The position numbers and the translations under genes were made by a program. Shown piece after piece: positions 31,089-43,507 of a stretch of DNA of 64,000 nucleotides. Position 1 is the first letter of the stretch. Each line of letters starts with the position of its first letter. This DNA comes from Malus domestica (Eukaryota; Streptophyta; Magnoliopsida; Rosales; Rosaceae). The notes under the pieces are model-generated. The model searched no databases, had not been told where the DNA came from, and saw only the letters and a list, made by a program, of their open reading frames with translations. The DNA lies in contig NC_091667.1 in NCBI RefSeq assembly GCF_042453785.1, forward strand, positions 32,232,001 through 32,296,000, in the 5' to 3' direction.

Positions 31089-31932
31089 TGCTTCTTCCAA
31101 CCTCACTCACAAAAAGATAGGAAGATAAGAGTACAAAGTTTAAATTTGTACAAAACGAATGGATGTTAAAGAGAGCAGATTTTACTCTCTTTTCCGACGA
31201 TGCGATATTCTAAACTACTACAATTTACGGAGACCGAATTTGTGGCCTAACCACTTGTGCAAGAGCAGTCTTACTTGACTGGTATACTGAGAATGAGATC
31301 AGCATTGAAATATGCATTGGATAATTTATGGGATATTCAAGAAATGGTTTTGGACTTGTGTGGAATATGTAGGCAGTGGTTGCAATCACTACATATTATT
31401 TTACAAATTCAGGCAGGACCATAAGCATTTGTCTGAACTCAGAAGAAAGTTAAGAGAGTACTACTTCTTTAGATAAGGCTGAAAAGTTAGAAAAATGTAC
31501 TCAAAAAATAAGCATTTGGTCCCATAAGCACAATTATTGGAGTAAAACCTTTTATATTTTTACAGTTTTAGTTAAAATGGTCTATGAAATTGGCATGGCA
31601 TGACTTTTCATTTTGATCCTTGAAATTTAAAATCGATATAAGTGGTTTCTGAGATTGTCCACCATCAATCATTTTGGTCATATGTGGAAAATCTCTGTTA
31701 AGTTGAAGAAACTACTAGTTTCAGAAGAGGAGTTTGAGTTGACAAACAACGAAAATCAAAATTCAAATAAAATGTTATATTGTCATCATGTGAATTTAGA
31801 ATTATGATTAGGTAGAATGCCGTTTACATGCACAAAATAACGTGCCATGCCAATAGAAGAACATTACCCTAAAACCTGTGTTACGTAATATGTAACCATA
31901 AAACAAAATAGGGTGCAGAGAATGGTAGCCAC

Positions 31933-32440
31933 CTGGTTTGCAAAGCCAACCCCATAACCAAGCAAGATGCGACCGATTCTTAGCATGCAGACATTAGCAG
32001 CTGCACCGCCCAGGGCGGAACCGGCAAGGAAATGTATACCAGCCATGAGGATCCAAGTCTTGCGGCCGCAAGCTCCGGTGAGTGCAGAGGCAAAGAAGGA
32101 GGCTTCAAAGCCGGCTAAAAAAGTTGGCCATCAAATTTGCAGTAGTTGCTTGTTTTGGTGTCTTCTTTCATCTTTGAATTCACTCCACCTTCACGAATTA
32201 ATCAGGATTAGTACTTGCATTAGCTAATAAATTTTGTCGACAACATTTGGCTAAATATTTCAAGTCTAATGATTATTTACATAGTGTTATTAATTCACGT
32301 GTTATATGTGGGATGATGAGTTCATTAGTAGTACAACACGGTGATCTCAAATATATGAATATTGTGATGACTCGCCTGAAATTCCGACATCGTAGCCAAA
32401 AGATAATGCCTCCCATGGCAGCAGGATAGCACCACAACCT
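31933..32440 (-). pseudogene. Broken second STP copy (exon 1 only)
   Basis: Pieces of STP exon 1: near 32390-32430, AMGGIIF then, in another frame, GYDVGISG; near 32120-32180, NSKMKEDTKTSNYCKFDGQL; then ACGRKTWILMAGIHFLAGSA and RIGRILLGYGVGFANQ before the normal exon 1 donor at 31932. Internal segments (including [10 protein letters not shown]) are lost and frames shift. The wording differs from the neighbouring STP (TSNYCKFDG, GACGRKTW), so this was a separate tandem paralogue and not a copy of it. Confidence 0.8.
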
Positions 32441-32459
32441 GGGTGCTAGCTCGACCGTC

Positions 32460-35400
32460 GTGGTCTCTCCTGCGCAGGTGGATATCAATTTGTGGATTAA
32501 CATGAACAAGGTGCAAAACTGTGGAAACAAACCCAAACACCCCAATAGCAACTAGCAAGTAGTGGGCCAATATGGGCTAAAAAGCCTATAAAATGCAGAA
32601 CCAAAACACTGCCAAATAAAGTCCAAATCCATAAGCAAGCCTAAACGGCCCAAAGAGAAGAAAATATAAAACAGAATAGGAACCACAATCAAACAGAAAA
32701 GAGAGATGCAAAATGCAAAGTGGGAATCCATAGTTTTTCTGTCATCTTACAGTTTAAGGTCAATTATTGTGCCAATATTACGAAATATTGTACCAAAAAA
32801 TATGAGATGATAGAAAATATATAGAGAGTCTCATTTTTGAGAGTCTCCTTAGCATTTCTCAACAGCAAAAACAGTAACAACAAACAATCACGTAGAAAAT
32901 GACATCGTTTGCTTCTTTGCATGTAACGGACTCATTTCTTTTTATTTGTAAATAACACTTCATGAAAAATTACCTTCTTTTTAAATGTAGAATGTTTAGA
33001 GTTCAAAATTAGAATTTTAAAGTATTAATAATAATTTTCATAAAAAACATAAGTTTATGAGTCAAATCAAACAGCAATTTGTCTGATAAAAAAATTAAGG
33101 AGCCAAGTATTTTCTCGTGTAAAATTCAAAAGTTATTGCAAGAAAAACAAAAGGTAGGGCAGAAATAAAAAAGTTCAAACACTAATGATATTTAATTTGG
33201 GTCTTCTTTAACAAAAACAAAAGCTTCATTGGCCCCACCTACCTTGATTAGTCTTTTCCTAACTTCCTTTGCTTTTGGGAATTCCTCCTCAAAATATTTT
33301 GTGCCTAATTCACGAAACTTCGAGATGATCAGAATTGTTAATGTTAAAAATCATTCTACAAAGATTATTTATATGAAAATAAATAAAATATAAGATCACT
33401 TGGTCATCAAAACTATACAAAAACAAATAGACGGATTCAGTAAAAGCATTATGAACTGTCTATCTGATTGTTACCCTTAACTGACTAAATGATTTTAATT
33501 TTAATTGATGTTTTGTAGAAATAATATTTACCAAGTGATTTATCATAAAAACAGTTCCTATTATAAATACGAAATCCTATAAATCAAACACTAAATAAAT
33601 CTCCTGCCACTCTGCTCTTATTTTGTTCACCTTCTGTTTTTTCCAAAAGTTTTAGCAGGGGCAAGATAATGTAAAGTAGGATTGTCTATCTCCATAGCAA
33701 TCTACATAACACCCAAAATTATTAGATTCGGTGGGTGAGATTTCTTTCTCAGTTGGATTATTGGAAAGCTTCCATGCATTAACATATTCACTAGGGCGTG
33801 GGCATGATTACAAAATTATCGCATCCCTAATCTTATTAATTATAATTGAATTTAATGATGTCCACCTGTATGAAACGTACGTGGTCCGTAATCTCCGATT
33901 AGTATATAACGTGACAAGTGGGTCGTATTTGTCGCGTTCGTATCGTTTTTAAATTATATATGTTATCTTAATGGATCGTGTTGCATCAAACTTCTTACTT
34001 TTACATGTTCTTAATAAATGACCTGATATCGAGTCAACTCGTTAATGAGTTGTGTCGTCTTAATAGGTCATGCAATAAATTACAGCAACATGTTAATCAA
34101 GTGTTAACAGTAACTCGATAACAATTTGGCCTCTTCAACATATTGACTTGAAACTCATCATTTTCATGTTGTTTTATTCTGATTAATAAGTCATGCAAGA
34201 AATTGTCAAATCCTAATGTTGACGTTGAAATATTTAATTTTTAAAATCTTTGTTGTGAAAAAGGCATCTTAGAAGATTGGAAGAGTCTCCATGCATGGAT
34301 TGATGTAACGACCAATAACCGCCATCAACGGCTGAATCCATGGGAACGTTCTGTGCATGCATGATGTAACATAAAATTAGAAAAATGTGATAAAATCCAA
34401 AGATCAAAGAGGGCCCTTTCTCCACCGACTGTTTCTTTTCGAGTTGATTATTTTACAGCATGCTGACAAGCCCTAATACATCTATTGGTATATATAATTA
34501 CCAAAATAATAAGCCATGCAAATTTGTCAAGAACAAACTGCAACTTGATTGTATATAACATTTGGAGCTCGAGCTTCAGTTTGGACTGTGGAAAAAGAGT
34601 AATTTGTTTGAAGAATATTTGCTTAGTAAAGTCAATAAATCGAACTACCACCGGACATGCTCAAGCCATGTTTCTGGGTTTATGTTATGAAAATCCACCC
34701 TTGAAAGTTTTTCATGAATGAAAATCATGTTTTTATATTTTTATGTTGGGATGGGGCAGTGGCGTATGTGAGCAGAGTTGAATCCTTAATGCATAGCATA
34801 TATAGTGTTTGAGTAAAAGTACTACTGCAGCATAAAGTAAGGAATGTTTGTACACAGAGAAAAAACTTCCTACATAACTATTCTTATACACCTCACCGTC
34901 AATTATGGCTTCGTCACCGTCAGATGTTTACTTGAGTATTTGGGTCATTTCAAGTATCCACCTAAAAAATTCGGGTTAGGGTGTGTCATTATCTTTAAAT
35001 CCCTAGTTTGTGCCTGATATTGTGGATGATGATGAATTAAGTAGAAATTTTTTTTAAGGGAAAGATTAGAGCACATGGAAATTCCAATCACAGATATGAG
35101 GTAATGCTGAGTATAAAAGACCAGATTGTGGAATATTGGCCTGCAGTACTTTAACAAAATCAACTCTGGTTAACATTGTCAAGAGACAATGTTGAAAAAC
35201 ATGTAGTTTAGTCTATAATTAATTTCCATAGTTATGTTTTTGCTGTCAATAGAAGATACAAAATTTCAAAATATTGTCCATTAGTATGTGTCAAATTTAG
35301 GCAACCATGTAAAAACTAAAAAAAGGGCCAAGACCTCCTTTTGGTAAGCAATCTATAGAAAAAAAAAAAAAAAAAAGCTAAGATTACTGGTGAGCGATAT
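32460..35400. other. Long gene-free spacer
   Basis: AT-rich. 33900-34110 (gacaagtgggtcgtatttgt, tcgttaatgagttgtgtcgt) resembles the decayed GACC/GGTC-rich ends of a hAT-type element. 35360-35420 has poly-A runs. No exon recognised. Confidence 0.4.
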
Positions 35401-35635
35401 GTAAAAATTAAAAAAAAAACTAAGACCCTCTTTGTACGTCCTCAAAGAGACTTATGGTTTGCTTTGGCCCTGGGATAGGGTAGCCTCCCCTCCCACTAAA
35501 CCTTTGGGTAGCAAACAAATTTAGTCGACCATGTATGGAAAAAAACCCATGTTACTTCACCACAAGTCTACAACACCAATTATAAAATAAAAAATATGAA
35601 CGTGGATTGATAGCAACAGGAACAAGAGTTTCCTC

Positions 35636-35643
35636 TATAAAAT
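35636..35643 (+). promoter_or_regulatory. TATA box of beta-expansin gene 1
   Basis: tataaaat in ctctataaaatccaaag, 54 bases before the ATG. The same box is at 39035 before gene 2, in a duplicated promoter. Confidence 0.6.
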
Positions 35644-35696
35644 CCAAAGTTTTAACACTACAAAGCACACTCTAAACTAGCTAATAGCACTAAGCC

Positions 35697-37432
35697 ATGG
35701 CCACCCTCCATCTGCCATTGCCTGGTTTAACAACCCTTTTGAACTTAATCACTCTTTTTTGCTGCTTTAATATCTGCTTCGCCGTTAATCGAAAGCACTT
35801 AAACTTGTCAGCCGCTGCCACCGATTGGTCCCCTGCCGGAGCTACTTGGTATGGCAGTCCTGATGGCGCCGGAAGTGACGGTATAATGCATGACCAATGC
35901 GTACATGTTTTGTAATTTTTGGTTTACAGATAATGGTATTGTTTAATTATAATCGATGTTTAACATTTTGCTAACTTATGCAGGAGGGGCTTGTGGGTAT
36001 GGAAATTTAGTGTCACAAGCTCCATTCTCTTCCATGATTACTAGTATAGGCCCTTCTCTGTACAAATCAGGCAAAGAATGTGGAGCTTGTTATCAGGTAT
36101 ACTTTATACTCTAAACTAATTAATTATTGTCATCTTGTTACAAAGCAATTCTTTAATTACTTTAGTTTATGACTAACTGACTCACAACTCTCCTTAATTC
36201 ATATTATATTTGACTTTTTTCTTTTCTAAGACACGTGGAACTTATATTCCTTTCATGTCAAGGACTGACATTTTATGACATAATAAAACTTCAGGGTTTG
36301 GACCTATATATAAGCGCATATATATTCTTCTTTTTTTTCATTTAAAAAATCGACTGTATGAGATTTTTTTTATTGATGATGAAAAGAAAGTTACATCTAG
36401 TCCGGATATATAAACATAACATTTCATAATAAATGAAAAATAAGGGGACATAAATATTACTCTTTTAGAAGCGAAACAATAAAGATATATAAAAAAAAAA
36501 AAAAAGAGGAAGGATATGAAATATAATCTTTGTAAAGCCAAACCTAAAGGTCGAAACGTGTAAAACAGATCGAGCAACATCATAAGTTAAGGAAAAAAAA
36601 AGTGGGACAAACGTATATGAGAAGTCGGGGCAAAAAGCCAACATAGTCCAAAAAGAAAACCGCACAAGCTACTAATGAAGAGGAATCATGTCACATCAAA
36701 GTTGGAGAAGACAAACCAATGTTAACAAAATTGTCTACAACAAAATTTCCATCTTCATTCAAAACTAATACGAAGATAACTTTTATTTCAGGTAAAATGT
36801 ACCAACCATCCAGCTTGTTCTGGCAAGCCGGTGAGGGTGGTCATTACCGACTTTTGCCCCGGAGGGCCTTGCGCCTCCGAACCGGCACATTTCGACCTCA
36901 GTGGTACCGCATTTGGCTCTATGGCACTTCCCGGCCAACAAGAAAAACTACGCGATGCCGGAGTTTTGCAGATTCAATACGCACGGTATAAACCCCTAAT
37001 TTTACACTTGCAAATTTGATGAAAATTAAAATATAATTTGGAATTTGTATAGACTCTGATATGCATGTATTCTACGTTTTTCCCATGGCCAGTGTGGCAT
37101 GTGATTATTCAGGACAAACAATCGCATTCCACGTGGATCAAGGATCAAACCCAAACTACTTTGCGGCTGTGATTGAATTCGAAGACGGAGATGGTGATCT
37201 TGCCGGCGTTGAGTTGAAGGAAACTTCGTCATCGGACGGTGGAGGCGAATGGCGAGGCATGCAGCAATCCTGGGGTGCAGTGTGGAAGCTTGATGCCGGG
37301 GCAGAATTACATCCTCCACTGTCGATAAGGTTGACATCTCTGTATTCAGATGAGACTTTGTTGGCCAAAGATGTAATTCCAGTTGGGTGGAAACCCGGTG
37401 CCACATATAGATCTTTGGTCAATTTTCATTAA
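35697..37432 (+). CDS. Beta-expansin, tandem copy 1, 276 aa, 4 exons
   Basis: Exons 35697-35880, 35984-36096, 36792-36985 and 37093-37432 (831 bp, GT-AG). The signal peptide ends around CFNICFAV. Domain 1 (six-stranded double-psi barrel, about residues 50-165) shows [41 protein letters not shown] and the [13 protein letters not shown] motif. Domain 2 (CBM63-like, about 180-275) shows [20 protein letters not shown] and ends [12 protein letters not shown]. The length fits EXPB. Expansins loosen cell walls without cutting polysaccharides. Conserved cysteines are present, including the CPGGPC pair. It forms a direct tandem pair with 39.1-41.1 kb, sharing promoter and intron sequence. Confidence 0.93.
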
Positions 37433-38054
37433 CCAATCTGGTTTGTACTAAAACATGGGTTGTTATCGCACTCTAAAATGGTCGTCTGACACTCCTTCCT
37501 AATAGAACACATAAAGGACTGAGAAGTGTATAACGACTATTTCCGAGTGCTGATAACAATTCAATCTCTCTATAATAAAATTAGTAAAATTAGAAAATTG
37601 CGGTCAAGTTTGCGGGTCTTGTTGGTGCACAAAGAAATCTCCAATCGGCTACTTATTAATCATAAAGTTACAAGCATAACCAAGGGAAATAATTTTCTCA
37701 CCGCATTTTTTATCCATATACACACTTATGTTTAATTTTAGTATTTATATTGAATAAATTAAAGAGAATTAAGAAACAAAAAAAACAATGAGCGTGCAGA
37801 AGGAGAAAATAATATCATTTCCCGAATCAAAATTTAAGGGCACGAGAGAGGATCTATTGTGTCATCTTCTTAATTTCCACGAAGACGACAAAGGGAAAAT
37901 ACAAGAAAAACTAGTTAGGCTATGCTGCATGTTCGATTTGCACGAGATAACCCCAAATTTTACAATTGCAAATTTGGTGAAAAATAAATTAATTTTCTTC
38001 AAGTGAGAAAGTCAAATAAATTACATAATTTGACAATGTTGCATGTCTACATTA

Positions 38055-38200
38055 ATTTGAGTCGCAATTAATTTGAAGAAAGAGATGGTGATCTGCGTTG
38101 ACTTAAAGGAGGCCTCCGCATCGGTTGGTGTTGGTGAATAGCGCCATGCAGCAGTCAATGGGTGTTTTGTGCAAACTCTGGTCATCTGGCACCTTTCCGA
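38055..38200 (+). pseudogene. Relic of beta-expansin exon 4 (after gene 1)
   Basis: Bases gagatggtgatctgcgttga and aatagcgccatgcagcagtc align to the exon 4 stretch encoding [12 protein letters not shown]...[16 protein letters not shown], with frameshifts and stops. A third, long-dead expansin of the cluster. Confidence 0.65.
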
Positions 38201-39093
38201 CGAAAACGAGTGCAAGATAACTATTTTTGAGTGCCAATGACGATTATTCGCAAAAGAAATTAAGAAAATGTGGTCAAATTGTCTATTTAATCGGATCACG
38301 TGTTAAAAGAGAAAAAGAAATAGAGCTTGTATTATGTCGTCTTCTTAATTTTACGAAGAAGATGAACATAGATTGAGAGATCACTCTCCCTACCACTCAT
38401 CTTCATTGGCCTCTGAGAGTTTATCTTCCATTTCAACTCAACCAATTCTAAGAATGTATGTTATAGTTACATCACTAAGATGCCTTGATTTATAGGAACT
38501 CGAGGGCACACAGATTGAAAACCGGCCTTAGAACCCATGGTTTTCACAGCGAGAATTCCGTGTGTCAGCCTAGTTATATTCACACACATGCATGCTTCCC
38601 ACGTCCTTCTACTAACGCTAGTAACGGTGGCAGTATCTCTTTAACTCCACGTCACTCTAGTAACGTTGGTAATATCGAGAAAAACGTGTGTGCGTCACGT
38701 GATGGGAGAAATGAAACGTCTAAATTTGATTTGATAGTAAGGAAAATAATCTGAGAGCCATGAAGCTTGTTAAGTAAGTAAACATTTTCCTTTTCATTTG
38801 GTGAGCGATCTGTAAAAATTATAATTAAAAAAAAAATTAAAACCCCTTTTGTACGTCATTAAAGAGACTTGTGGTATGCTTCGGCACTGGACCGCTACAC
38901 TTTTGGATAGCAAACAAATTTAGTCGACCATGTATGGAAAAAAACGATGTTACTTCACCACTAGTCTACAACACCAATTATAAAATAAAAAATATGATCG
39001 TGGATTGATAGCAACAGGGAACAAGAGTTTCCTCTATAAAATCCAAAGTTCTAACACTACAAAGCACACTCTAAACAAGCTAAGCACTTAGCC

Positions 39094-41106
39094 ATGGCCA
39101 CCCTCCATCTGCCATTGCCTGGTTTAACAACCCTTTTGAACTTAATCACTCTTTTTTGCTGCTTTAATATCTGCTTCGCCGTTAATCGAAAGCACTTAAA
39201 CTTGTCAGCCGCTGCCACCGATTGGTCCCCTGCCGGAGCTACTTGGTATGGCAGTCCTGATGGCGCCGGAAGTGACGGTATAATGCATGATCAATGCGTA
39301 CCTGTTTTGTAATTTTTGGTTTACAGATAATGGTATTGTTTACTTAATTGTAATCGATGTTTAACAGATATGCTAACTTATGCAGGAGGGGCTTGTGGGT
39401 ATGGAAATTTAGTGTCACAAGCTCCATTCTCTTCCATGATTACTAGTATAGGCCCTTCTCTGTACAAATCAGGCAAAGAATGTGGAGCTTGCTATCAGGT
39501 ATACTGTATACTCTGAACTAATTAATTATTGTCATCTAGTTACAAAGCAATTTTTTAATTACTTTAGTTTATGACTAACTGAATCACAACTCTCCTTAAT
39601 TAATTCATATTATGTTTGATTTTTTTTTCTTTTCTAAGACACATAGAACTTGATGAAATTAGGATTCCACCGTAAAATCAATTGACAATATCGGAAGTAG
39701 TCCAAGACCATATAAGCACATAGCAAACCTTGTCCCTCACCGATGTGGGACAACTCTCAACACGTCTCCGCACATGTGGCGGATTTTCAAGCCTACACGT
39801 AGACAACAACCGGGTGACGTGGAGCGCGTGTGGCCATTTGGCTTCACACGAAGACAACCCGCTTTGATACCATGATGAAATTGGGATTCCACCATAAAAT
39901 CAATTGATAATATGGGGAGTAGCTCAAGACCATATAAACACATAGGAAACCTTGTCCCTCACCAATGTGGGACAACTCTCAACAGAACTTATATTCCTTT
40001 CATGTCAAGGACTGACATTTTATGACATAATAAAACTTCAGTGTTTGGACCTATATATATGTATAGGCATATATATTCTTCAAAACTAATATTCTTTTTT
40101 TTTTATTAAAAAGAATTGACCTTATGAGAATTTTTTTATTGATAATGAAAAGAAAGTTACACCTATTCAGGAGATATAAATCTAACCCTTCATAATACAT
40201 GAAAAGAAGGGGACATAAACATTACCCCTCTAGAAACGGAACAATAAAGATATCAAAAATAAAAAAGAGGAGGGACATCATAAGGTTAAGGGGAAAAAAA
40301 ATGGGACAAACATATATGAGAAGTGGAAGCCAAAATGGCAACATAGTCCGAAAAGAATACAGTACAGGAATCATGTCAAAGTTGGGAAAAGACAAGTCAA
40401 TGTTAACAAACAACAACATTTCCTTCTTGATTCAAAACTAGCATGAAGATAACTTCTTTTTTTCAGGTAAAATGTACCAACCATCCAGCTTGTTCTGGCA
40501 AACCGGTGAGGGTGATCATTACCGACTTTTGCGCCGGAGGGCCTCGCGCCTCCGAACCGGCACATTTCGACCTTAGTGGTACCGCGTTTGGTGCTATGGC
40601 ACTTCCCGGCCAACAAGAAAAACTACGCGATGCCGGAGTTTTGCAGATTCAATTCGCACGGTATAAACCCTAATTTTACACTAGCAAATATGATGAAAAT
40701 TAAAATATAATTTGGAATTTGTATAGACTCTGATATGCATGTATTCTACGTTCTTCACATGGCCAGTGTGGCATGTGATTATTCAGGAAAAACAATCGCA
40801 TTCCACGTGGATCAAGGATCAAACCCAAACTACTTTGCGGCTGTGATTGAATTCGAAGCCGGAGATGGTGATCTTGCCGGCGTTGAGTTGAAGGAAACTT
40901 CGTCATCGTCCGGTGGAGGCGAATGGCGAGCCATGCAGCAATCATGGGGTGCAGTGTGGAAGCTTGATGCCGGGGCAGAATTGCATCCTCCACTGTCGAT
41001 AAGGTTGACATCTCTGTATTCAGATGAGACTTTGTTGGCCAAAGATGTAATTCCAGTTGGGTGGAAACCCGGTGCCACATATAGATCTTTGGTCAATTTT
41101 CATTAA
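39094..41106 (+). CDS. Beta-expansin, tandem copy 2, 276 aa, 4 exons
   Basis: Exons 39094-39277, 39386-39498, 40467-40660 and 40767-41106, the same lengths as copy 1 (184, 113, 194, 340). The protein is nearly identical to copy 1; exon 1 matches it completely at the amino-acid level. Differences include [11 protein letters not shown] for [11 protein letters not shown] (a TGC to CGC change that loses a Cys of the CPGGPC pair), FGAMA for FGSMA, IQFAR for IQYAR and GKTIAF for GQTIAF. The HFD motif and domain 2 are kept. Intron 2 holds a 334-bp TRIM. The promoter with TATA at 39035 is copied from gene 1. It appears able to make protein; folding may be affected by the lost Cys. Confidence 0.92.
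39651..39984 (-). mobile_element. TRIM (miniature LTR retroelement), 334 bp, in expansin 2 intron 2
   Basis: Two LTRs of 112 bp each (39651-39762 and 39873-39984), starting TGATGAAATT and ending CTCAACA, flanked by a 5-bp target duplication, GAACT (39646-39650 and 39985-39989). Directly next to the right LTR, read on the minus strand, is TGGTATCAAAGC, a primer binding site for initiator tRNA-Met, which sets the orientation. There is no coding capacity, as normal for TRIMs. The LTRs differ at about 10 of 112 positions, so the insertion is not recent. Expansin 1 intron 2 has the empty site. It looks structurally whole. Confidence 0.93.
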
Positions 41107-41253
41107 TCAATATGGTTTGTACTAAAACATGGGTTGTTATCGCACTCCAAAATGGTCGTCCGACACTCCTTCCTAATAATACAAATAAAGAATTGAGAAG
41201 TGTATAACGATTATTTCCGAGTGCTGATAACAATTCAACTCTCTATAATAAAA

Positions 41254-42218
41254 GGGAAATTTTATTTGGACCCAATAAACCTATTTCTACACCCATTAAA
41301 TTTTTGTTAAATTTTATATTCCAATTATGCCCTAAAGAAAAGATGGGTGTAGAAAGAAAGTATCAATTGGGGAATATGGGTGGGTCGAAATGGCCCTAAG
41401 AGCCACAATTGGTGGCTGGGTGGGTTGCCAAAATTCAGAAAAGGGATTGCCGGAGGGTGGAGAAGAACAACAAAAAGGAATTGCCGGAGGTATGCATATA
41501 TATAAGTCATAACCAAATCAAACTTGTATTATTGCAGACTTGCAGTAATGCAACTGTATTATTGCAGTAATCAAGACATCCATGAAATTGTATTCTTGCA
41601 GTACTGTAATGCGGTGCTCATTGATAGAGAGAGGGAAAGACTTACATATATAGTTAGAGACTCAAAGAACATGAAATTGGTGAGGACTGAACAAATTGCA
41701 GTACGTAGAGCCTCAGATCAGATGCGAGGTGATGATGAATCGGTGCTGCATATGCTAAGAGTAGCAATTGGGTTAACTTTTGTTATGCAATTGTTGATGC
41801 AAATGCTAAGAAGGGTTTGGAGGACAAAGTAATTGGAATCAAACCTTTACAAATCAAGAGAATGCAATAACAAACAACTTTGAATTGGTGATGGTGAATT
41901 GTATTATTTGCTGGGTTTTTATAATTAGTTCATTAAGGTTTAAGGAGATAATAGTCAGACCAAAATCCAGTCTCATGGAATTGGGCATGAAGAATTGAAA
42001 AACGATGAGATAAAGAACAGATCGATGGTGACAATTTCTGGAATGATGACCACAATCAAGTCTGGTTGTTGCCAGGGTAAGTAGTTGGGTGGGTTTACGT
42101 GTTTGTGTATTTTTTTTTCATGTAAATTTTATATTTGATGATAAAATGGTAAATTTGTGGGACAAAATTTCTAAGTTGAGTGTGGAAAGAGGATTAATGG
42201 GTTTAAATAAAATTTCCC
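41254..42218. mobile_element. Non-autonomous Mutator-like element, 965 bp
   Basis: Inverted ends of about 42 bp: GGGAAATTTTATTTGGACCC on the left and GGGAAATTTTATTTAAACCC on the right (minus strand), both continuing to ...CACMCA. It has an exact 9-bp target duplication, ataataaaa (41245-41253 and 42219-42227). The equivalent place behind expansin 1 (about 37570) is the uninterrupted tataataaaattag. Nine-base duplication and long TIRs fit Mutator. A 100-codon open stretch inside (41524-41832) is not recognised. Confidence 0.88.
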
Positions 42219-42286
42219 ATAATAAAATTAGAAAAAAATGCGGTCAATTTTGCGGGTCTTGTTGGTGCACAAGAAATCTCCAATCG

Positions 42287-42665
42287 GCTACTTATTAATC
42301 ATAATGTTACAAGCATAACCAAGGGAACTAATTTTCTCACGGCATTTTTTCTCCGTATACACACTTATGTTTATTTTTAGTATTTATATTGAATAAATTA
42401 AAGAGAATTAAAAAACAATGAGCATGCAGAAGGAGAAAAGAATATCATTTCCCGAATCAAATTTATTAATCATAACGTTACAAGCATAACCAAGAGAACT
42501 AATTTTCTCACTGCATTTTTTCTCCGGATACACACTTATGTTTATTTTTAGTATTTATATTGAATAAATTAAAGAGAATTAAGAAACAAAAAAAAAAATA
42601 CCGTATACACACTTATGTTTATTTTTAGTATTTATAGTGAATAAATTAAAGAGAATTAAGAAACA
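42287..42665 (+). repeat. Three tandem partial repeats behind expansin 2
   Basis: The motif atacacacttatgtttattt with gaataaattaaagagaatta occurs at about 42357, 42528 and 42603. The first two units also share acaagcataaccaagrgaac. The matching region behind expansin 1 (37640-37780) has one unit. Confidence 0.85.
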
Positions 42666-42929
42666 AAAAAAAAAAAAAACAATTAGCGCGCAGAAGGCTA
42701 AAAGAATATCATTTCCCGAATCGAAGGCATGAGAGAGGATCTATTAATTTCCATGAAGACGACGAAGGAAAAAAAAAAAAAAAAAAAAAAAAAAACTAGT
42801 TAGGCGATGTTGCATGTTCGATTTGCACGAGATAACCCCAAATTTTACAAATGCAGAATTTGGTGAAAAATAAATTAATTTTCGACAAGTGAAAAGGTCA
42901 CATAAATTACATAATTCGATAGTGTTGCA

Positions 42930-43070
42930 TGTCTACATTAATTTTAGTCGCGATTATTTTGAAGAGGGAGATGGTGATCTGTGTTGATTTAAAGGAGGCC
43001 TCGGACGGTGTTGGTGAATAGCGCCATGCAGCAGTCAATGGGTGTTGCGTGCAAACTCTGGTCATTTGGT
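42930..43070 (+). pseudogene. Relic of beta-expansin exon 4 (after gene 2)
   Basis: Same relic as at 38055: gagggagatggtgatctgtg and atagcgccatgcagcagtca. It shows that the duplicated unit included an already dead expansin downstream of the live gene. Confidence 0.65.
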
Positions 43071-43507
43071 GAATAGATGCCTGGTTTGATGTTATTGGAT
43101 CTGATATCCAAGTTTGAATTCCCGTCTCCATATATTAGAGTGATTTAGAATATCGGATTCTAAGAAAAAATGTTAATGCAAGGCGCATTGATATGCGATA
43201 TGTCAAGATTTAAGACCGACTTCAGTTATTTTACTGGACCTAAAAGAGTTCACAAATGATGTTCGGAAGTGTTAGCTCAAAATTGCCATACGATATGCAG
43301 CAAGGAATAAAAATGAAGTTCTCAATTCGTACAGCCAAGTTTTGTTCATATAAATCACCCCTTTTTATTGTCAAGGTTCATTACATCCAAGTCTCTTTGG
43401 CACAACAGCCATACAAAGTTTCGGAACCCAAAGACGACGATAGGTTCCTTATTCGCAGTTTTTTCACACATACACATACCACAACAGGTATACATTCGCT
43501 TTAGACC

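Noticed and set aside
37026-37422. Minus-strand frames of 88-126 codons over expansin exon 4, and the same at 40.7-41.1 kb
   Set aside because: Antisense of a conserved coding exon; the sense reading is a known domain.
42287-42665. Possible CRISPR-like regular repeats
   Set aside because: Only three units with irregular lengths and no spacers, in a plant genome; simple tandem duplication explains them.
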